A DNA stretch of 64,000 nt from Micromonospora echinospora (GCF_900091495.1 NZ_LT607413.1:3348001-3412000); one strand, 5' to 3'; shown: positions 10,326 through 19,077, counted from the first letter of the stretch. Numbers and translations: made by a program. The notes: a model not told the origin generated them from the sequence alone.

Positions 10326-11153
10326 TCAGGAGATGTCCCGGCGGCGGGTGATCATGACGCCGGCCAGCCCGGCGGCGACCGCGTACGCGACCAGCACCAG
10401 GGCGCCCGTCCACCACGGCGGCAGCATCGGCGAGTCGATGCCGCTGATCATGATCTGGGAGGCCATCGCCGGCCAGACCACCTGCCACTCCAGGATGGCC
10501 TCGGAGTCGAGCAGGTTGGACAGGAGCAGGAAGAGCAGCCCCACGACCTGGGTGCCGACCAGGTAGACCACCGAGGCGGTGATCACCGCGCCGAGCTGGT
10601 TGGTGATCAGCGTGCCGAGGCCGACGCCGAGGACCGTCCAGATCGCGTACGCCAGCAGGTTGAGCAGCAGGGCCCGGTGGACCTCCCACTCGCCGAGCTG
10701 GGTGCCGAAGTCGTTGACGGACATGAAGATCACGCCAGCGACCAGGGCGATCACCGTGGTGACCAGCCAGAACACGAAGCCCATCGCCGACGCCGCGATC
10801 AGCTTGCTGGCGATCACCGAGGTGCGCCGGGGCGTGCTGAGGAACGTGGTGGTGGCCGTCTGGTGGAAGAACTCGTTGGTCACCATCAGGATGCCGATCA
10901 GCATCACCAGGAGCAGGCCGAAGAACTGCCCGGAGGTGTAGAGGTTCGCCGCCTGCCCGGCCACGTCGGCCTGGGCTGCCGCCTCCTCGGGCGGGAGGCC
11001 GATCTCGGCGGGGTCGCCGGTGAGCGAGACGTGGGTGATCCAGGCGTTGAACGCGAAGGCGACCGCCGTGGCGAGGAAGGCCCCGATCGCCAGCAGCCAC
11101 CAGGTGCTGGTCGTCCGGATCTTGAGGAGTTCGGACCGGACCAGGTTCATCAT
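10326..11153 (-). CDS. ABC-2 type transporter permease
   Basis: A 275-residue integral membrane protein with about six TM segments, for example WWLLAIGAFLATAVAFAFNAW near residues 18-38, FFGLLLVMLIGILMVT, FVFWLVTTVIALVAGVIFM, LLLNLLAYAIWTVLGVGLGTL and ALVLVAYAVAAGLAGVMI at the end. This is the layout of ABC-2 family export permeases. A large extracytoplasmic loop follows TM1. Its ATG overlaps the stop of the ATPase gene by four bases (ATGA), so the two are one translationally coupled exporter unit. Substrate is unknown; drug, peptide or lipid export is typical of the family. Confidence 0.9.
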   Translation of the reverse strand: MMNLVRSELLKIRTTSTWWLLAIGAFLATAVAFAFNAWITHVSLTGDPAEIGLPPEEAAAQADVAGQAANLYTSGQFFGLLLVMLIGILMVTNEFFHQTATTTFLSTPRRTSVIASKLIAASAMGFVFWLVTTVIALVAGVIFMSVNDFGTQLGEWEVHRALLLNLLAYAIWTVLGVGLGTLITNQLGAVITASVVYLVGTQVVGLLFLLLSNLLDSEAILEWQVVWPAMASQIMISGIDSPMLPPWWTGALVLVAYAVAAGLAGVMITRRRDIS

Positions 11154-12085
11154 CGGATGTCCGCCTTTCCGGCCGTCAGGTCCAGGAAGACCCGTTCCAG
11201 GTCGGGTCGTTCCGGCGTCAGTTCGTGCAGTTCGATCTGGGCGGCCAGCGCGGCCCGGCCCACCGCCGGGGCGTCCACGCCGGCGACCAGGAGCGCGCCC
11301 TGCCCGTCCGGCTCGACCGTGGCGGAGAGTTCCTTCAGCGCCGTGACCAGCGCCTCCGCCTGTGGGGTCCGCACCCGTACGCGGGCGGACTGGGTCATCG
11401 ACCCGAGGACCTCGGCGACCGGTCCCTGCCGGATCAGCCGCCCGGCCGCGATGATCACCACGTCGTCGGCGAGCAGCTGCATCTCGGAGAGCAGGTGGCT
11501 GGAGACCAGCACCGTCTTCCCCTGGTGGGCCAGGCCCTTGAGGAAGCCCCGCATCCAGCGGATCCCCTCCGGGTCGAGGCCGTTCGCCGGCTCGTCCAGG
11601 ATCAGCACCCGGGGGTCGCCCAGCATCGCCGCGGCGATGCCGAGCCGCTGCTTCATGCCCAGCGAGTAGCCCTTGAACTTGCGATTCGCCGCCGGCGTCA
11701 GGCCGACCATGGCGAGCGCCTCGTCGGCCCGCTGCTTCGGCAGGCCCGCCGCCGCGCAGATCACCCGGAGGTGGTTGATCCCGGTACGGCCCTTGTGCGC
11801 GCTGGACGCCTCCAGGACCGCGCCGACGTGTCGGAGCGGCTGTGCCAGGTCGGCGTAGCGCGTCCCGCTGATGGTGGCCGTCCCCTCGGTCGGGGTGACC
11901 AGGTTCAGCAGCATCCGCAGTGTGGTGGTCTTGCCCGCGCCGTTCGGTCCGAGGAAGCCGGTCACCCTCCCCGGCTGCACGGTGAACGACAGGTTGTCGA
12001 CCGCTCGCACGGTGCGGTACTGCTTCGTCAGGCCGGACACCACGATCCGACCCTGGTCGGCGGGGCTCGGCTGCCCGTCAGACAT
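11150..12085 (-). CDS. ABC transporter ATP-binding protein (DrrA/CcmA-like exporter)
   Basis: A 311-residue nucleotide-binding subunit. Walker A is GPNGAGKTT (about 46-54), the signature is YSLGMKQRLGIA, Walker B is VLILDEPANGLDPEG, followed by a switch His in VLVSSHLLSEM. The roughly 85-residue C-terminal extension after the ATPase core is typical of DrrA-type exporters. The ATG at 12085 is preceded by GGAGAGGAG. It drives the downstream permease, whose gene overlaps by four bases. No regulator gene lies next to it. Confidence 0.94.
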   Translation of the reverse strand: MSDGQPSPADQGRIVVSGLTKQYRTVRAVDNLSFTVQPGRVTGFLGPNGAGKTTTLRMLLNLVTPTEGTATISGTRYADLAQPLRHVGAVLEASSAHKGRTGINHLRVICAAAGLPKQRADEALAMVGLTPAANRKFKGYSLGMKQRLGIAAAMLGDPRVLILDEPANGLDPEGIRWMRGFLKGLAHQGKTVLVSSHLLSEMQLLADDVVIIAAGRLIRQGPVAEVLGSMTQSARVRVRTPQAEALVTALKELSATVEPDGQGALLVAGVDAPAVGRAALAAQIELHELTPERPDLERVFLDLTAGKADIR

Positions 12086-12325
12086 CTTTCTCCTCTCCCT
12101 GGCGCAGAGAAGCGCCGTTACCCAGCGTGACGGCTGGGTCGGGCAAGGTCAATAACGCTCGACTCTGAGATGTGTCTCCACCTCAGGCAGGACCGGGTCC
12201 TCCCCAGGGGGGAGAACACTACCTTGGGTAGCGGCTGCGCCACCGAAGTGGTGCCGCCCGTGCCGCGCCGGCCGGCCGGCGCGTCCAGTACCGGGGAGCG
12301 GCCTGTTCGGCGGCGGGGCGGTGGA
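12086..12325. promoter_or_regulatory. Upstream region of ABC exporter with two small inverted repeats
   Basis: This 240-bp gap lies between two minus-strand genes and should contain the exporter promoter. Two inverted repeats are visible: ACCCAGC (12120-12126) with GCTGGGT (12133-12139), about 35 bp upstream of the ATPase start, and CTACC (12219-12223) with GGTAG (12227-12231). The first could be an operator or a 5' leader hairpin. No convincing -10/-35 pair can be assigned by eye. Confidence 0.3.
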
Positions 12326-13036
12326 TCAGTCGGCGGGCAGGGCGATCCAGGTGGCGCGGGCGTGGGCCAGGAGGGTGCCGTCGGGGGCGTACAGACTGGA
12401 GTGCACCAGGGCCTTGCGTCCCTCGCCGCCGCTCGCCGCCCCGGTCACCACGCACTCGTCGCCCGGTCGGGGCAGCGCCGCGACGCGCACCGCGATCCGG
12501 CCCAGCACGTACGGGCGGCCGGGGCCGATCACCGCCCAGCCGCCGGGACAGTCCAGCGCCGCCCAGACCGTCTCCGGACGGACCTCGGCCGGCACCCGGA
12601 ACGGGGCCGCCGTCCGGCCGTCGGGAAGCCGCCCGGGGAAGATCCGCAGACCGTCGGGGTGCTCCGGCCCGCACACGTAGCAGCCGGGGAAGGGATGACC
12701 GGTGAAACCGGCATAGTCGGCGGAGGCGGCCCGTGCGGTGGCCAGGTCCACCCCCGGCACGGTCGGGGCGAACTCCGCCACCGGCGTCACCTGGGCGACC
12801 AGCGCCCCGTCCGGGTCGTGGACCTCGTGGCGACCGGGCTGGTCGTTGGCGGGAACCGTACGCAGCGGCACCCCCAGCGGTGGGGGTCGGCGCAGGGTCA
12901 CCTCGACCGTCCCCGGCGGCGCGGCGGCGGAGCCGGCGTCCCCGCCGGTGCCGCCGACCGCGGTGGCGAAGATCCCGGCGCTCCAGCCGCCGTTGCCCGA
13001 GCCGGGCGGTCCGTTGTAGCGCGCCTCGATGATCAT
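12326..13036 (-). CDS. Hotdog-fold (thioesterase-like) protein of unknown substrate
   Basis: A 236-residue cytoplasmic protein with no signal or TM. The sequence reads as two hotdog-type halves, one around RYNGPPGSGNGGWSAGIFA and the second around HPFPGCYVCGPEHPDGL to GRIAVRVAALPRPGDECVV and ARATWIAL. The middle CYVCGPEHPDGLRI stretch is common in PaaI/acyl-CoA thioesterase-like actinobacterial proteins. No standard catalytic residue can be assigned. It is monocistronic, 240 bp upstream of the ABC exporter on the same strand. Fold-level confidence is moderate; substrate unknown. Confidence 0.6.
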   Translation of the reverse strand: MIIEARYNGPPGSGNGGWSAGIFATAVGGTGGDAGSAAAPPGTVEVTLRRPPPLGVPLRTVPANDQPGRHEVHDPDGALVAQVTPVAEFAPTVPGVDLATARAASADYAGFTGHPFPGCYVCGPEHPDGLRIFPGRLPDGRTAAPFRVPAEVRPETVWAALDCPGGWAVIGPGRPYVLGRIAVRVAALPRPGDECVVTGAASGGEGRKALVHSSLYAPDGTLLAHARATWIALPAD

Positions 13037-13199
13037 CCGGTAGGTCCTCCGTCGCCACGGCCCGGCGGCGGTGCCGGGCCCTCGGGCAGCCTGCCACGTC
13101 CCCCCGCCCGCCGACAGGTCCCCGGCCGGCGACAGGCGTTCATCCGATCGACACCCACCGAACCGGTGCCCGGCAACCCCGGTCGCCTACACAGTGCTC

Positions 13200-13988
13200 A
13201 TGGCCGTTCCGAACGCCCCTGGCACCCCCCTGACGACCAGTGGATACACCCTGCACATCGCCGACCGCCCGGCCGAGGTGGCGGCCGCCCAGCGGCTGCG
13301 GCACGAGGTGTTCGGCACCGAACTCGGCGCCACCCTGCGCCCCGGCGCCGCCGGGCTGGACACCGACGACCTCGACCCCTGGTGCGACCACCTGATCGTC
13401 CGCGAGGAGCGGACCGGCGCGGTGGTCGGCACGTACCGGCTGCTGCCGCCGGGGCGCACCGACCGCCGGTACGCCGAGCAGGAGTTCGACCTGACCGCGC
13501 TCGACCCGCTCCGGGACGACCTGGTCGAGGTCGGTCGCTCCTGCGTGCACCCGGACCACCGCTCCGGAGCGGTGATCAACCTGATGTGGGCCGGCATCGC
13601 CCGCTACCTGCACCTGCGGGGACGCCGCTGGCTGGGCGGCTGCGCCTCGGTGCCGCTGACCGACGGCGGGCACACCGCCGCCGGGGTGTGGGAGCGGGTG
13701 CGGGCCGGGCACCTCGCGCCCCCGCCGCTGCGGGTCCGGCCGCACCGCCCCTGGTTCGCCGAGCCGGACGCCCCGCCGGCCGACGACGCCGGGCGGACCG
13801 TGGTGCCGCCGCTGCTGCGCGGATATCTGCGGCTGGGCGCGTGGGTCTGCGGCGAACCCGCCTACGACCCGGACTTCGCGGTGGCCGACTTCTACGTGCT
13901 GCTCAGCCTGGACCGGATGAACCCGCGCTATCTGCGGCACTTCCTCGGTGACCCGGCCGCCCCACGCCGGGCCGGGGCCACGGCGTGA
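13200..13988 (+). CDS. Ornithine-acyl-ACP N-acyltransferase-like GNAT (OlsB family)
   Basis: About 262 residues from ATG 13200; the upstream in-frame extension is low-complexity and lacks a ribosome site. The family signature is RLRHEVFGTELGA, IVREERTGAVVGTYRLL, DLVEVGRSCVHPDHRSG and GCASVPL, which matches OlsB/hemolysin-type GNATs that transfer a 3-hydroxyacyl group from acyl-ACP to ornithine, giving lyso-ornithine lipid. The next gene encodes a PlsC/OlsA-type acyltransferase and overlaps by four bases, supporting a two-step ornithine-lipid pathway. Members of this GNAT group can also acylate other amines, so the substrate is inferred. Confidence 0.8.
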   Translation: MAVPNAPGTPLTTSGYTLHIADRPAEVAAAQRLRHEVFGTELGATLRPGAAGLDTDDLDPWCDHLIVREERTGAVVGTYRLLPPGRTDRRYAEQEFDLTALDPLRDDLVEVGRSCVHPDHRSGAVINLMWAGIARYLHLRGRRWLGGCASVPLTDGGHTAAGVWERVRAGHLAPPPLRVRPHRPWFAEPDAPPADDAGRTVVPPLLRGYLRLGAWVCGEPAYDPDFAVADFYVLLSLDRMNPRYLRHFLGDPAAPRRAGATA

Positions 13989-14836
13989 GCGCCGTCGGGT
14001 ACGACCTCTGGCGTCCGCTCTCCGCGTGCGGCGCGGACTGCCTGCCGGCCGACGGCCACGTGTCGGCCGTACCGGTCACCCGGCGGGTGGCCCGCCTGCT
14101 GGCCGTACTCGGGATGCTGCTGGCCGGAGCCGCGCTGGCCGCCGCGCTGCCGCTGCTGCCCGCTCCCGCCCGGCGGGCCGGGTGCCGGGTCTGGGCGCGC
14201 GGCACGGCGCGGGCGTTCGGCGTGCGGCTGGTGGTCCGGGGTCGACCGCCGCGCGGCCGGGCGCTGCTGGTCGCCAACCACGTCTCCTGGCTGGACGTCA
14301 TGGCGCTGCTCGCGGTCGCCCCGGCCCGGATGCTGGCCAAGAGGGAGGTGCGGGACTGGCCCCTGGTCGGCCTGCTCGCCCGAGGGGCCGGCACGGTCTT
14401 CGTCGACCGCTCCCGCCCCCGGGCGCTGCCGGCGACCGTGCGCCGGGTGGCCGACCTGCTCCGGGCGGGCCGGCAGGTCGCGGTCTACCCGGAGGGAACC
14501 ACCTGGTGCGGTACGGTCGACCCGGTCCACGCCCGACCCCGGCCGGGCTTCCGGCCGGCGGTGTTCCAGGCGGCGGTCGACACCGGCACACCGGTCGTGC
14601 CGGTCCGGATCGCCTACCGCTGCGCCTCGGCCGGCGTCGACACCACCGTCCCGGCCTTCCTCGGCGAGGAGAACCTCTGGCGGTCGATACGGCGGGTGCT
14701 CGGCGCCCGGGACCTGGTGGTGTCGGTGACCGTCGGCGCGGCCCTGCACCCCGGGCCCGGGGCGGACCGGCGCGGCCTGGCCCGGACGGCGGAGTCCGCG
14801 CTGCGGCTGATGCCGGTGTGGAAGAGTGGCACCTGA
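13985..14836 (+). CDS. 1-acyl-sn-glycerol-3-phosphate acyltransferase family protein (OlsA/PlsC-like)
   Basis: A 283-residue membrane acyltransferase. A TM lies near residues 37-60 (LLAVLGMLLAGAALAAALPLL). The catalytic motif is NHVSWLD (HX4D), followed by VFVDRSRP and YPEGTTW (substrate binding), then GTPVVPVRI. It would add the second acyl chain, to lyso-ornithine lipid (OlsA role) or to lysophosphatidate (PlsC role). The GTG start overlaps the GNAT stop (GTGA), which favours the OlsA role. It ends 85 bp before the response-regulator gene. Confidence 0.85.
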   Translation: MSAVGYDLWRPLSACGADCLPADGHVSAVPVTRRVARLLAVLGMLLAGAALAAALPLLPAPARRAGCRVWARGTARAFGVRLVVRGRPPRGRALLVANHVSWLDVMALLAVAPARMLAKREVRDWPLVGLLARGAGTVFVDRSRPRALPATVRRVADLLRAGRQVAVYPEGTTWCGTVDPVHARPRPGFRPAVFQAAVDTGTPVVPVRIAYRCASAGVDTTVPAFLGEENLWRSIRRVLGARDLVVSVTVGAALHPGPGADRRGLARTAESALRLMPVWKSGT

Positions 14837-14861
14837 GTCCGGTTCCCCGAGCCGGACGGCT

Positions 14862-14903
14862 TTCAGGGTTTTTGCAGGAAGCGCCCAGCCCGGGCGCAGC
14901 GTC
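14862..14903 (+). promoter_or_regulatory. Four CAG-centred half-sites at 11-bp spacing upstream of response regulator
   Basis: TTCAGGG (14862), TGCAGGA (14873), CCCAGCC (14884) and CGCAGCG (14895) place CAG cores at 14864, 14875, 14886 and 14897, exactly 11 bp apart. The array starts 60 bp before the ATG at 14922. A matching array sits 60 bp before the htrA start. One site per helical turn is the usual layout for OmpR-family regulators, so this is probably the regulator's own binding region. Confidence 0.6.
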
Positions 14904-14921
14904 GTCACGGATGATGGCCAC

Positions 14922-15623
14922 ATGGCCCCTACCCAGACCGAGGCGCGACTGCTCGTCGTCGAGGACGACCCCAACATCCTCGAACTCCTCTCCGCGAGCC
15001 TGCGTTTCGCCGGCTTCGACGTGGCGACGGCGACCAGCGGCAGCGCGGCGTTGAGCGCCGCCAAGGACCATCGCCCCGACCTGGTCGTCCTCGACGTGAT
15101 GCTGCCCGACCTCGACGGCTTCGAGGTGATCCGGATGCTCCGCGAGGGCGGCACCCGGACACCGGTGGTCTTCCTGACCGCGCGGGACGCCACCGACGAC
15201 AAGATCCGGGGCCTGACGCTGGGCGGCGACGACTACGTCACCAAGCCGTTCAGCCTGGAGGAGCTGACCGCCCGGATCCGGGCGGTGCTGCGGCGCACGG
15301 TCACCGGGGAGCATTCGCCGTCCCGCCTCACCTTCGCCGACCTGGAGCTGGACGAGGAGACCCACGAGGTCCACCGCGCCGGGCAGCGGGTGCAGCTCTC
15401 GCCGACCGAGTTCAAGCTGCTGCGCTACCTGATGCTCAACGCCAACCGGGTGCTGTCCAAGGCGCAGATCCTCGACCACGTCTGGAACTACGACTTCCGG
15501 GGCGACGACAACATCGTCGAGTCGTACATCTCCTACCTGCGGCGAAAGGTGGACAACACCCAGCCCCGCCTGATCCACACCCTGCGTGGGGTCGGCTACG
15601 TGCTGCGCAAGCCGGCGGCGTGA
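14922..15623 (+). CDS. OmpR-family response regulator (MprA/TrcR-like)
   Basis: A 233-residue regulator. ATG 14922 is chosen because the receiver domain begins directly after it (ARLLVVEDDPNILELL). The phosphorylation site is in LVVLDVMLPDLDG (Asp near 56), the conserved Thr in VVFLTARD and the Lys in DDYVTKPFS. The C-terminal winged helix (about 135-230) has LSPTEFKLLRYLMLNANRVL and the RRKVD and TLRGVGYVLR motifs. It overlaps the sensor kinase gene by four bases (GTGA at 15620) and is followed by an htrA-type protease gene, as in the mycobacterial mprAB-pepD arrangement. The 11-bp-spaced repeats upstream suggest autoregulation. Confidence 0.94.
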   Translation: MAPTQTEARLLVVEDDPNILELLSASLRFAGFDVATATSGSAALSAAKDHRPDLVVLDVMLPDLDGFEVIRMLREGGTRTPVVFLTARDATDDKIRGLTLGGDDYVTKPFSLEELTARIRAVLRRTVTGEHSPSRLTFADLELDEETHEVHRAGQRVQLSPTEFKLLRYLMLNANRVLSKAQILDHVWNYDFRGDDNIVESYISYLRRKVDNTQPRLIHTLRGVGYVLRKPAA

Positions 15624-17203
15624 ACGCCGTCGACCAGGCGAAGGGACGACTGCGGGCCGTACCGCTACGGGTCAAGCTGGTCGCGGCCGTGCTCGCCCTG
15701 GTCGCCGCCGCCCTCGTGGTGATCAGCACGCTGACCACCTTCTTCCTCCGCACCTACCTAGTCGACCAGGTGGACGCGGAACTGCGCAGCAACGAGGCGA
15801 CCATCCGGGGCGCGATCAGCCGCCTGCTGTCCGAGGGAAACCCGCAGAAGGCGGACCTGCCGACCGACTACATGGTCGCGGTGATCGACGCCAGCGGGGT
15901 CGAGCCGCTGCGGTACGACACCAGCAACCTGGGCCCGGCGGACCTGCCCGCGTTGTCCGGAACGCTCACCAGCGCCCAGGAGCGCGTCGGTGAGCCGTTC
16001 ACGGTGCGCTCCCAGGACGGCGGAATCCGCTGGCGGATCCTCTACATCCAGCTGCCCGACGGCCCGGTCCTCGCCATCGGGCAGCACCTCTCCGACGTCG
16101 ACCAGGCGGTCAAGCAGCTCATCTGGATAGACCTACTGGTCGGTGGCGCGGTGCTGATCCTGCTCGCCTCGATCGGCGCGGCGATCGTACGGACCAGCCT
16201 GAAACCGCTTGTCGACATCGAGCGGACGGCCGCCGCGATCGCCGGCGGCGACCTGACCCGACGGGTGCCCGACCCGGAACAGGGCAACGAGTGCCCCACC
16301 TCCGAGCTGGGCCGCCTCTCCCGGGCACTGAACTCGATGCTCACCCAGATCGAGGCGGCCTTCACCGCCCGGGCCGCCTCCGAGGCGTCGGCCCGGTGGG
16401 CCGAGGCCGCCGCCCGGGACGCCGCCGAGGCGGCGCGGGCCTCCGAAGCCCGGGCGATCCGCTCCGAGGAACGGATGCGGCAGTTCGTCGCGGACGCCTC
16501 GCACGAGCTGCGGACCCCGCTGACCACCATCCGGGGCTTCGCCGAGCTGTACCGGCAGGGCGCGGCCCGCGAGCCCGGGGAGACCGCCGGTCTGCTGCGC
16601 CGGATCGAGGACGAGGCCGCCCGGATGGGGCTGCTCGTGGAGGACCTGCTGCTGCTGGCGCGGCTCGACCGGGAACGGCCGCTGTCGCTCGCGCCGGTGG
16701 AGCTGCCAGTGCTCGCCGCCGACGCCGTCCAGGCCGCCCGGGTGGTCGCCCCGGACCGCCGGATCAGCCTGGACATCGCCCCGAACTCCGGTCCGCTCGT
16801 GGTCCGGGGCGACGACGCCCGGTTGCGGCAGATCATCGGCAACCTGATGACCAACGCGCTGACCCACACCCCACCGGACGCGTCGGTGACCCTACGGCTG
16901 CGCGCCGAGGACGCGACGGCCGTGGTGGAGGTGGTCGACACCGGGCCGGGGCTCTCCGAGGAGCAGGCCGAACGGGTCTTCGAGCGGTTCTACCGGGCCG
17001 ACGCGGCGCGCACCCGACGGGTCGGCGGGGCCAACGGGACCGGGCTGGGACTGGCCATCGTCGCCGCCCTGGTCGCCGTGCACCAGGGCACCGTGGAGAC
17101 GGTGCCCACCCCCGGAGGCGGCGCGACGTTCCGGGTCCGGCTGCCGCTGGCCCCCGAGGAGCCGGGTGACTCCGTGGAGGAAGCAGCCAGCGACGGCCGG
17201 TGA
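15620..17203 (+). CDS. Membrane sensor histidine kinase (HAMP-HisKA-HATPase)
   Basis: A 527-residue orthodox sensor. TM1 is near 14-40 (VKLVAAVLALVAAALVVIST), an extracytoplasmic sensing domain spans about 41-168, TM2 is near 170-193 and HAMP near 195-250. An unusually Ala/Glu/Arg-rich coiled linker (about 250-290) leads to the H-box ASHELRTPLTTIRGF (phospho-His about 295). The N-box is NLMTNALTHTP, the G1 box DTGPGLSEEQAERVFERFYR and the G2 box GTGLGLAIVAAL. It phosphorylates the regulator encoded directly upstream. The likely stimulus, by analogy with MprB, is envelope stress, which fits the protease gene next door; this is inference. Confidence 0.93.
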   Translation: MNAVDQAKGRLRAVPLRVKLVAAVLALVAAALVVISTLTTFFLRTYLVDQVDAELRSNEATIRGAISRLLSEGNPQKADLPTDYMVAVIDASGVEPLRYDTSNLGPADLPALSGTLTSAQERVGEPFTVRSQDGGIRWRILYIQLPDGPVLAIGQHLSDVDQAVKQLIWIDLLVGGAVLILLASIGAAIVRTSLKPLVDIERTAAAIAGGDLTRRVPDPEQGNECPTSELGRLSRALNSMLTQIEAAFTARAASEASARWAEAAARDAAEAARASEARAIRSEERMRQFVADASHELRTPLTTIRGFAELYRQGAAREPGETAGLLRRIEDEAARMGLLVEDLLLLARLDRERPLSLAPVELPVLAADAVQAARVVAPDRRISLDIAPNSGPLVVRGDDARLRQIIGNLMTNALTHTPPDASVTLRLRAEDATAVVEVVDTGPGLSEEQAERVFERFYRADAARTRRVGGANGTGLGLAIVAALVAVHQGTVETVPTPGGGATFRVRLPLAPEEPGDSVEEAASDGR

Positions 17204-17205
17204 TT

Positions 17206-17247
17206 TTCAGGCAACATTCAGGCGGGTTCCAGGCTGGACGCAGCCCG
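17206..17247 (+). promoter_or_regulatory. Four CAG-centred half-sites at 11-bp spacing upstream of htrA
   Basis: TTCAGGC (17206), TTCAGGC (17217), TCCAGGC (17228) and ACGCAGCC around 17241 place CAG cores at 17208, 17219, 17230 and 17241, exactly 11 bp apart. The last core is 25 bp before the htrA ATG, the same distance as in the response-regulator array. The gap to the kinase stop is short, so htrA probably has its own inducible promoter controlled by the upstream two-component system. Confidence 0.65.
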
Positions 17248-17265
17248 TCGAGGCAAGGTAGGGAC

Positions 17266-18915
17266 ATGACCGAGTACGAGACCGACCCGCAGCGGCGACC
17301 GGCCGACGCCGAGCCGGTGCACCCCACCGCCGAGCTGCCCCGCGCCGAGCACGCGCAGTCGCCGTACGCCCCGGACGCCGCTGCGCCGTCCGCCGACCGT
17401 TCCGGGGCCGACGCGTCCACGGTGACGCCCCCCGCCCCCGACGTGCCGGCGACCGGCCCCGCCCCGGCCGGTGCCCCCACGTCCTCGTTCGCCTCGACCG
17501 CCGCCCCGCACGAAGCCCCCGCTCCGGCCGGCGCATCCGGCTCGGCTCCGGCCGATGTTCCCGGCTCGGCTCCGGCCGGCGCTCCGGGCTCGGCTCCGGC
17601 TCCGGTCGGCGCTCCCGGGCCGGGCACGGCCGGCGGGCCGCAGGGCTGGCGACCGGCCGACCCGACGCCTCCCTCCGCCCCGCCCTACCCGGGCCACGCG
17701 TCCGCCCAGCCCGGTCACCCCTCGTCCGGCGGCCCCTACCCGAACACCCCCTGGTATCCGGGGAACCAGGGCGGTTGGCACGCCGGCCACCCGGGGCAGG
17801 CGGGCCCGTTCGGCCCCGTGCCGCCCGGTGGGCCGGTGCCGCCGTGGGCGCAGGGCCCGGCCCCCCGTCCCGCCCAGCCGGGTCGGGTGGCCAAGTTCGC
17901 CGCCGCCGGGGTCGCCGTGCTGGCCCTGATGTTCGGTTCCGGTGTCGGTGGGGGCGTGCTCGCGCTCGCGCTGTTCGAGGACGCCGGCACCAAGGTCACC
18001 TACTCCGCCGCTCCGGTGCTCGACGGCGCCGATCTGCCGAAGATCGCCGCTGGCGTGCAGGACAGCGTGGTCTCCATCCAGGCCGGCAGCGGCGAGGGTT
18101 CCGGTGTCATCCTCAGCGCCGACGGATTCGTGCTGACCAACAACCACGTGGTCGCCTCTGCCGGCCGGGAGTCCGTGCAGGTGGTCTTCGCCAACGGCAA
18201 GCGCGCCACCGCCGAGGTCGTCGGCACCGACCCGAGGACCGACCTCGCGGTGGTGAAGGCGTCCGGCGTCTCCGGCCTCCAGCCGGCCAAGCTCGGCGAC
18301 AGCGACGCGATGCAGGTCGGCGACCAGGTGCTCGCCCTGGGCAGCCCGCTCGGCCTCCAGGGATCGGTGACCGCCGGCATCATCAGCGCCCGGGACCGGA
18401 CCATCCGGGCCGGCAGCCAGCAGGACCCGCAGGCCGGCGGCAGCTCCATCTCCGGCCTGCTCCAGACCGACGCCCCGATCAACCCGGGCAACTCCGGCGG
18501 CGCGCTGGTCAACACCCGCGGCGAGGTGATCGGCATCAACACCGCGATCGCCACCAGCGGCCAGAGCAGCGGGAACATCGGCGTCGGCTTCGCCATCCCG
18601 AGCAACAAGGCCAAGCTCGTCGCCGAGCAGCTCCAGCGGGGCGAGGACGTCAGCCACCCCTCGCTCGGGGTCAGCGTCACCGGTGCCGAGGGCGGCGGCG
18701 CGCTGGTCTCCACGGTCACCCCGGGCAGCGCCGCCGAGAAGGCCGGCCTGCGCCAGGGCGACGTGATCACCAAGTTCGGCGACAAGAGCATCGGCGACTC
18801 GAACGACCTGGTGGCGGCCGTGCAGGCCGGCAAGGTCGGCGACCGGGTGGAGATCGAGTACCGCCGCGACGGCGCGACCGCCACCGTCACCGCGACGCTC
18901 GCCGAGGCATCCTGA
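17266..18915 (+). CDS. htrA: HtrA/DegP-type membrane-anchored serine protease with PDZ domain (PepD-like)
   Basis: A 549-residue envelope protease. ATG 17266 is preceded by AAGGTAGGG. The first 200 residues are a disordered Pro/Ala/Gly cytoplasmic tail with tandem GSAPA/AGAPG-type repeats. One TM is near 210-232 (AAAGVAVLALMFGSGVGGGV). A trypsin-like domain follows: His in LTNNHVV (about 293), Asp in RTDLAVVK (about 326), Ser in PGNSGGAL (about 410). The PDZ domain is at about 465-545. It probably degrades or chaperones misfolded exported proteins outside the membrane. It follows the two-component genes, as pepD follows mprAB. Confidence 0.94.
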   Translation: MTEYETDPQRRPADAEPVHPTAELPRAEHAQSPYAPDAAAPSADRSGADASTVTPPAPDVPATGPAPAGAPTSSFASTAAPHEAPAPAGASGSAPADVPGSAPAGAPGSAPAPVGAPGPGTAGGPQGWRPADPTPPSAPPYPGHASAQPGHPSSGGPYPNTPWYPGNQGGWHAGHPGQAGPFGPVPPGGPVPPWAQGPAPRPAQPGRVAKFAAAGVAVLALMFGSGVGGGVLALALFEDAGTKVTYSAAPVLDGADLPKIAAGVQDSVVSIQAGSGEGSGVILSADGFVLTNNHVVASAGRESVQVVFANGKRATAEVVGTDPRTDLAVVKASGVSGLQPAKLGDSDAMQVGDQVLALGSPLGLQGSVTAGIISARDRTIRAGSQQDPQAGGSSISGLLQTDAPINPGNSGGALVNTRGEVIGINTAIATSGQSSGNIGVGFAIPSNKAKLVAEQLQRGEDVSHPSLGVSVTGAEGGGALVSTVTPGSAAEKAGLRQGDVITKFGDKSIGDSNDLVAAVQAGKVGDRVEIEYRRDGATATVTATLAEAS

Positions 18916-18933
18916 CCGAAACTGTCTCCTCCC

Positions 18934-18992
18934 CACAGGCGGCGGGCGGCGGAACCGAGGGGGTCGGTTCCGTCGCCCGCCGTCCCCCTGTG
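18934..18992 (+). terminator. Long hairpin terminator after htrA
   Basis: The arms are 18940-18958 and 18964-18982, 19 bp with one mismatch and a 5-G loop. CACAGG (18934-18939) and CCTGTG (18987-18992) extend the stem after a small bulge. It lies 20 bp past the htrA stop with no U-run, like many high-GC intrinsic terminators. Confidence 0.75.
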
Positions 18993-19077
18993 CCCACCCG
19001 GGCCGGGTGAGGTCACCTCACCCCGGTCGCGGGCACCGTCGACGGCATCCGTGGGCGGCAGGGGAGAGGGGAGCGGC

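Noticed and set aside
17520..17640. Tandem GC repeat in the htrA 5' region
   Set aside because: In-frame Ala/Gly/Pro/Ser linker repeats of the protease tail, not an independent element.
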